DNA of 64,000 nt from GCA-2732755 sp965228265 (GTDB lineage Bacteria; Planctomycetota; Phycisphaerae; Phycisphaerales; UBA1924): the NCBI GenBank assembly GCA_965228265.1, contig OZ245804.1:682001-746000 (forward strand). The letters run 5' to 3'. The notes beneath the pieces are model-generated. The model ran no database searches. It saw only the letters and a program-made list of their open reading frames with translations, and was not told where the DNA came from. Every line of letters begins with the position of its first letter. The first letter of the stretch is position 1. Of the stretch, positions 61,340-64,000 are shown one piece after another. A program made the position numbers and the translations under genes.

Positions 61340-62166
61340 CACAGAAACGACTCACGCAAACAATCTGCGTCTCCTGCGGCTACGAACTTGCGGGCCTTGC
61401 CGAGCACTCCGTCTGCCCCGAGTGTGGCCAGGATATTGCAGCATCTCTCGAGCTCCGGAACTTCCTCGATCTGAACCACAAACGTCTTTCGGAGATCTCC
61501 GCGGGGCTAGCCGCGACACAGATCGGGTACGGCCTGTTATCAATTGCCCTTCTTTACAGCGTTCTGAGCTTCTTGGTCACCATGCCGGCCCCGCTCTCGA
61601 TCATTCTGCTCTCGTTTACAATGCTTGGCGCCGGGGCCGCGCTGCTCTCCGGCTTCGTAGAAACCACCACGCCGCTGTTGTTCGCCGAGGAACTCAAGCC
61701 CGCGATCTCGCACTCCCGCATGCTCGGCTACGCAACCCTCGGGGTGGCCGTTTCTTTTGTAGTTGTGCTCCCGTTGATGTTCGTCGTCTATGCCCGCTCG
61801 CTCTCGGCGGTGTTTAATGTCTTTCTCTCCGTCTCGGCGTGTATGGTTGTCCTCGGGCACGCCCAGCTCGGCACGGAGCTCGTAACCGTACTGCACAACG
61901 ACACACTTCGAAACGCATCACGGATCTCACGCATCGTCGCGATCGCGAACTTCGGCTTAACTCTCTTCTTGATAGGCGCCGTGTGGTTTTCGCACAACCG
62001 CTGGCTGGTTCTGCCGGCCACTATCGAGCAAGTCACAACCATCGCGACGATGGTCAATGTCTTTGTGTATCCCTCGCTTCACGCCGCCATGACGTTCGTC
62101 GATCACAGGGCGATCCGAAGAATGCTGCGTCACTCACCGTCGCCCGCGACCCCAGCCGCGCTTTGA
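61336..62166 (+). CDS. Zinc-ribbon membrane protein (member 3 of 3)
   Basis: The 276-residue protein begins at a GTG overlapping the previous stop (GTGA). The ribbon is CVSCGYELAGLAEHSVCPEC near residues 10-29. Five or six membrane segments follow. The last 33 bases overlap the 3' end of dnaE on the other strand. It is a diverged homologue of the two upstream genes. Function unknown. Confidence 0.7.
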   Translation: MTQKRLTQTICVSCGYELAGLAEHSVCPECGQDIAASLELRNFLDLNHKRLSEISAGLAATQIGYGLLSIALLYSVLSFLVTMPAPLSIILLSFTMLGAGAALLSGFVETTTPLLFAEELKPAISHSRMLGYATLGVAVSFVVVLPLMFVVYARSLSAVFNVFLSVSACMVVLGHAQLGTELVTVLHNDTLRNASRISRIVAIANFGLTLFLIGAVWFSHNRWLVLPATIEQVTTIATMVNVFVYPSLHAAMTFVDHRAIRRMLRHSPSPATPAAL

Positions 62167-64000
62167 GTTGTCCTCGGTCTCGATCGACTTGCCGCCGACG
62201 AGTGAGACGCAGCCCGCGCCGACCATCTGCGCCGCCTCGCGCACGAACTCCGGCCCGAGCTCGACGCGCAGCATCGGGTCCGGCGCGACCGTAATCGCGC
62301 TCCCGCCCGTCTCGAACTCCAGCACGACGGGCACGACCTCGCCCGAGGGCTTGGCGCCCCCCGGCTGAATCGCCCGGGTCGTCAGAAATTCGTGGAGCCG
62401 ATCGACCGTCTGCATCCCCGTGCCGTTGAGCTTCTCGGTCCGCAGTGTCAGGTGCAGCCTGCCCTTCTCCAGAGGCTGGCCCTCGATCGGCACCATGCGG
62501 TCGACGATGATCTGGGGCGAGCCCCGGCTGTGGTCCATCCGGCCCATCACGAACTTCGGGCCGTCGTCCTCGAACAGGTGCGAGAACTTCGCGTAGCAGT
62601 CGGCGAACATCACAGCGTCGGCGGTCCCCGTCAGATCCTCGAGAGTAACGATGCCCATCTTCTGGCCCGCGCTGCGCCCGTTGCGCACCACGATCGCGCG
62701 CACGCTCTGCACCAGAGCCGCCACAATCACGCGCTTGTCCTGCGGCACATCCGCCAAATCCGCCATCCGAAGCTGCGCAAACACCCCCGACCAGTCCTTC
62801 CACTGCTCGAGCGGGTGGCTTGACACGTAGAACCCGAGCGTGTCCTTCTCCTGGCGCAGCGTCTCCGATTCGCCCCACGCCTCGGCCTTCACCAACGGCA
62901 CAGCCGCGGCCTGTGACTGCTCCTCGGCCGGGTCCGGTGCGCCGAACAGCGCCCCCTGACCCGCGGCGCGATCCGCAGCCAGCTTCTGCCCGGCGCTGAC
63001 CGCCTGCTCGATCGTCGCGACCATACTCGCCCGCTCGTCGCGGCTGTGCACCTCGTCGAACGCGCCGCTCTTGATCAGCGCCTCGATCGTCGCCTTGTTC
63101 ACCGTGCCCGGCGGCACGCGCTCGCAGAACTCAAAGAGCGACCCATACGCACCGTCCTTGTCACGCTCGGCGATGATCGCGTCGATCGCCTTGGCGCCCG
63201 CGCCCTTGATCGCGCGAAGACCGAAGCGGATGTGCCCACTGCCCGGCGTGCGGTCCGTCTTGCTCTCGTACACCACCGCGAAGTCCGCCTCGGACAGGTT
63301 CACGTTGGGCGGACGCACCTCCACACCAACCTTGATCACCTCGCCCGTCTTCGGGTTGATGAACTTCGTCCGCTTGCAGTCCTCGAGATACGGGATCCAG
63401 TCGCTGACCTTCTGCGCCTGACTCTCAAAGCTCAGGAACGCGGCCATGTAATGCGCCGGGAAGAACGTCTTCAGGTACGCCGTCTGATACGCGACGATCG
63501 CGTACCCCGTCGAGTGCGACTTGTTGAAGCCGTAACCCGCGAACTTCAGAATCAGCTCGAACAGTTCCTCGGCCTTCTTGGCCTCGAGGCCCTGCTTGCC
63601 CGCGCCCTCGACGAACTTGGGGCGCTCGGCGGCGATGATCTTCTCTTTCTTCTTGCTGATCGCCTTGATGAGCGAGTACGCCGAGCGCAGCGGGATGCCG
63701 CCCAGCTCGTGCACGATCTGCATGACCTGTTCCTGGTACACCATCACGCCGTAGGTCTCTTGCGTGAACCGATCGACGATCGGGTGCACCTTGGGCACGG
63801 GCTGGTTGCCGTGCTTGCGCATGTTGTAGTCCGGGATCAGGTCCATCGGACCGGGCCTGAACAGCGCGTTGGCGGCGATCAGGTCCTCGAGGCGGTCGGG
63901 CTTCATCTCGAGCAGCAGCCTGCGCATTCCGCCCGATTCAAACTGGAACACACCCGTCGTGTCGCCCCGCTGGAAAAGCCGGAACACGCGCTCGTCCTTG
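62134..64000 (-). CDS. dnaE: DNA polymerase III alpha subunit, C-terminal part
   Basis: The visible 622 codons run from the right edge to the stop at 62134 and lack the PHP and catalytic palm parts. The sequence starts KDERVFRLFQRGDTTGVFQF, and then FRPGPMDLIPDYNMRKHG and GYGFNKSHSTGYAIVAYQTA match the fingers region of the replicative polymerase. The helix-hairpin-helix region follows (GLRAIKGAGAKAIDAI). QGALFG, at 62941-62958, fits the internal beta-clamp-binding motif (QADMFG in E. coli). The OB-fold reads GIVTLEDLTGTADAVMF. It overlaps the third zinc-ribbon gene tail to tail. Confidence 0.96.
   Translation of the reverse strand, partial: KDERVFRLFQRGDTTGVFQFESGGMRRLLLEMKPDRLEDLIAANALFRPGPMDLIPDYNMRKHGNQPVPKVHPIVDRFTQETYGVMVYQEQVMQIVHELGGIPLRSAYSLIKAISKKKEKIIAAERPKFVEGAGKQGLEAKKAEELFELILKFAGYGFNKSHSTGYAIVAYQTAYLKTFFPAHYMAAFLSFESQAQKVSDWIPYLEDCKRTKFINPKTGEVIKVGVEVRPPNVNLSEADFAVVYESKTDRTPGSGHIRFGLRAIKGAGAKAIDAIIAERDKDGAYGSLFEFCERVPPGTVNKATIEALIKSGAFDEVHSRDERASMVATIEQAVSAGQKLAADRAAGQGALFGAPDPAEEQSQAAAVPLVKAEAWGESETLRQEKDTLGFYVSSHPLEQWKDWSGVFAQLRMADLADVPQDKRVIVAALVQSVRAIVVRNGRSAGQKMGIVTLEDLTGTADAVMFADCYAKFSHLFEDDGPKFVMGRMDHSRGSPQIIVDRMVPIEGQPLEKGRLHLTLRTEKLNGTGMQTVDRLHEFLTTRAIQPGGAKPSGEVVPVVLEFETGGSAITVAPDPMLRVELGPEFVREAAQMVGAGCVSLVGGKSIETEDNSKRGWGRGRR

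Noticed and set aside
1..64000. Prophage or integrative element
   Set aside because: No integrase, transposase, phage structural gene or tRNA attachment site was seen.

Overview
The window looks like chromosomal DNA of a marine planctomycete of the class Phycisphaerae. It is GC-rich, and twelve secreted proteins end in the paired EF-hand 'GC-type dockerin' tail (CLADxNxDG...PADFSAWV...CDQNxDGxC...GC) common in that group. A PEP-CTERM protein, a planctomycete-type pseudopilin, CxxCGYxLAGL...CPECG zinc-ribbon membrane proteins and a TIGR03790-like protein agree with this. Core genes at the edges and in between (rho fragment, mrp, gmk, pyrB, ubiX, dnaE fragment) show it is a chromosome and not a plasmid or phage. 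I saw no tRNA, rRNA, CRISPR array, IS element or integrase.

Layout. 1-217: 3' end of rho. 235-4224: three paralogous exported thioredoxin-fold proteins, the third without its CxxC. 4268-11731: three large secreted dockerin-tailed proteins (TIGR03790-like, M14 carboxypeptidase, trypsin-like protease). 11875-18460: bisphosphate nucleotidase, TerC, SLC13 permease, flippase and sulfotransferase, which can be read as a sulfation-related group. 18441-38533: a long surface-polysaccharide region (gmd, fcl, four glycosyltransferase-like proteins, a methyltransferase, a WcaF-type acetyltransferase, a polymerase-like membrane protein and a nucleotide-sugar epimerase). It is interrupted by secreted proteins (cupredoxin, FG-GAP, beta-helix), a truncated YpfJ-type peptidase remnant, and a small redox/haem group (HxlR regulator, protoglobin lipoprotein, CPVC mini-thioredoxin). 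38986-41331: LTxxQ-like charged protein and Mrp ATPase. 41481-55438: a dense run of dockerin-tailed proteins with a LuxR-type regulator, an outer-membrane barrel and guanylate kinase embedded, ending with a pair of paralogues of which one carries the dockerin tail and the other a PEP-CTERM tail. 55531-62166: pseudopilin, Cys-rich membrane protein, lipoprotein-pyrB pair, ubiX and three overlapping zinc-ribbon membrane proteins. 62134-64000: C-terminal half of dnaE.

How the genes fit together (inference). The polysaccharide genes could make a GDP-fucose-derived glycan that is exported by the flippase and sulfated by the sulfotransferase, with the bisphosphate nucleotidase clearing the PAP by-product. 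The dockerin and PEP-CTERM proteins would be the exported surface proteome on or around that envelope. The strongest observations are four. The four tail cysteines behave as two coupled pairs. The tail DNA is almost identical between neighbouring genes, in one pair between genes with unrelated bodies. The same mature domain occurs with two different C-terminal sorting tails in adjacent genes. Convergent genes repeatedly overlap at their 3' ends.
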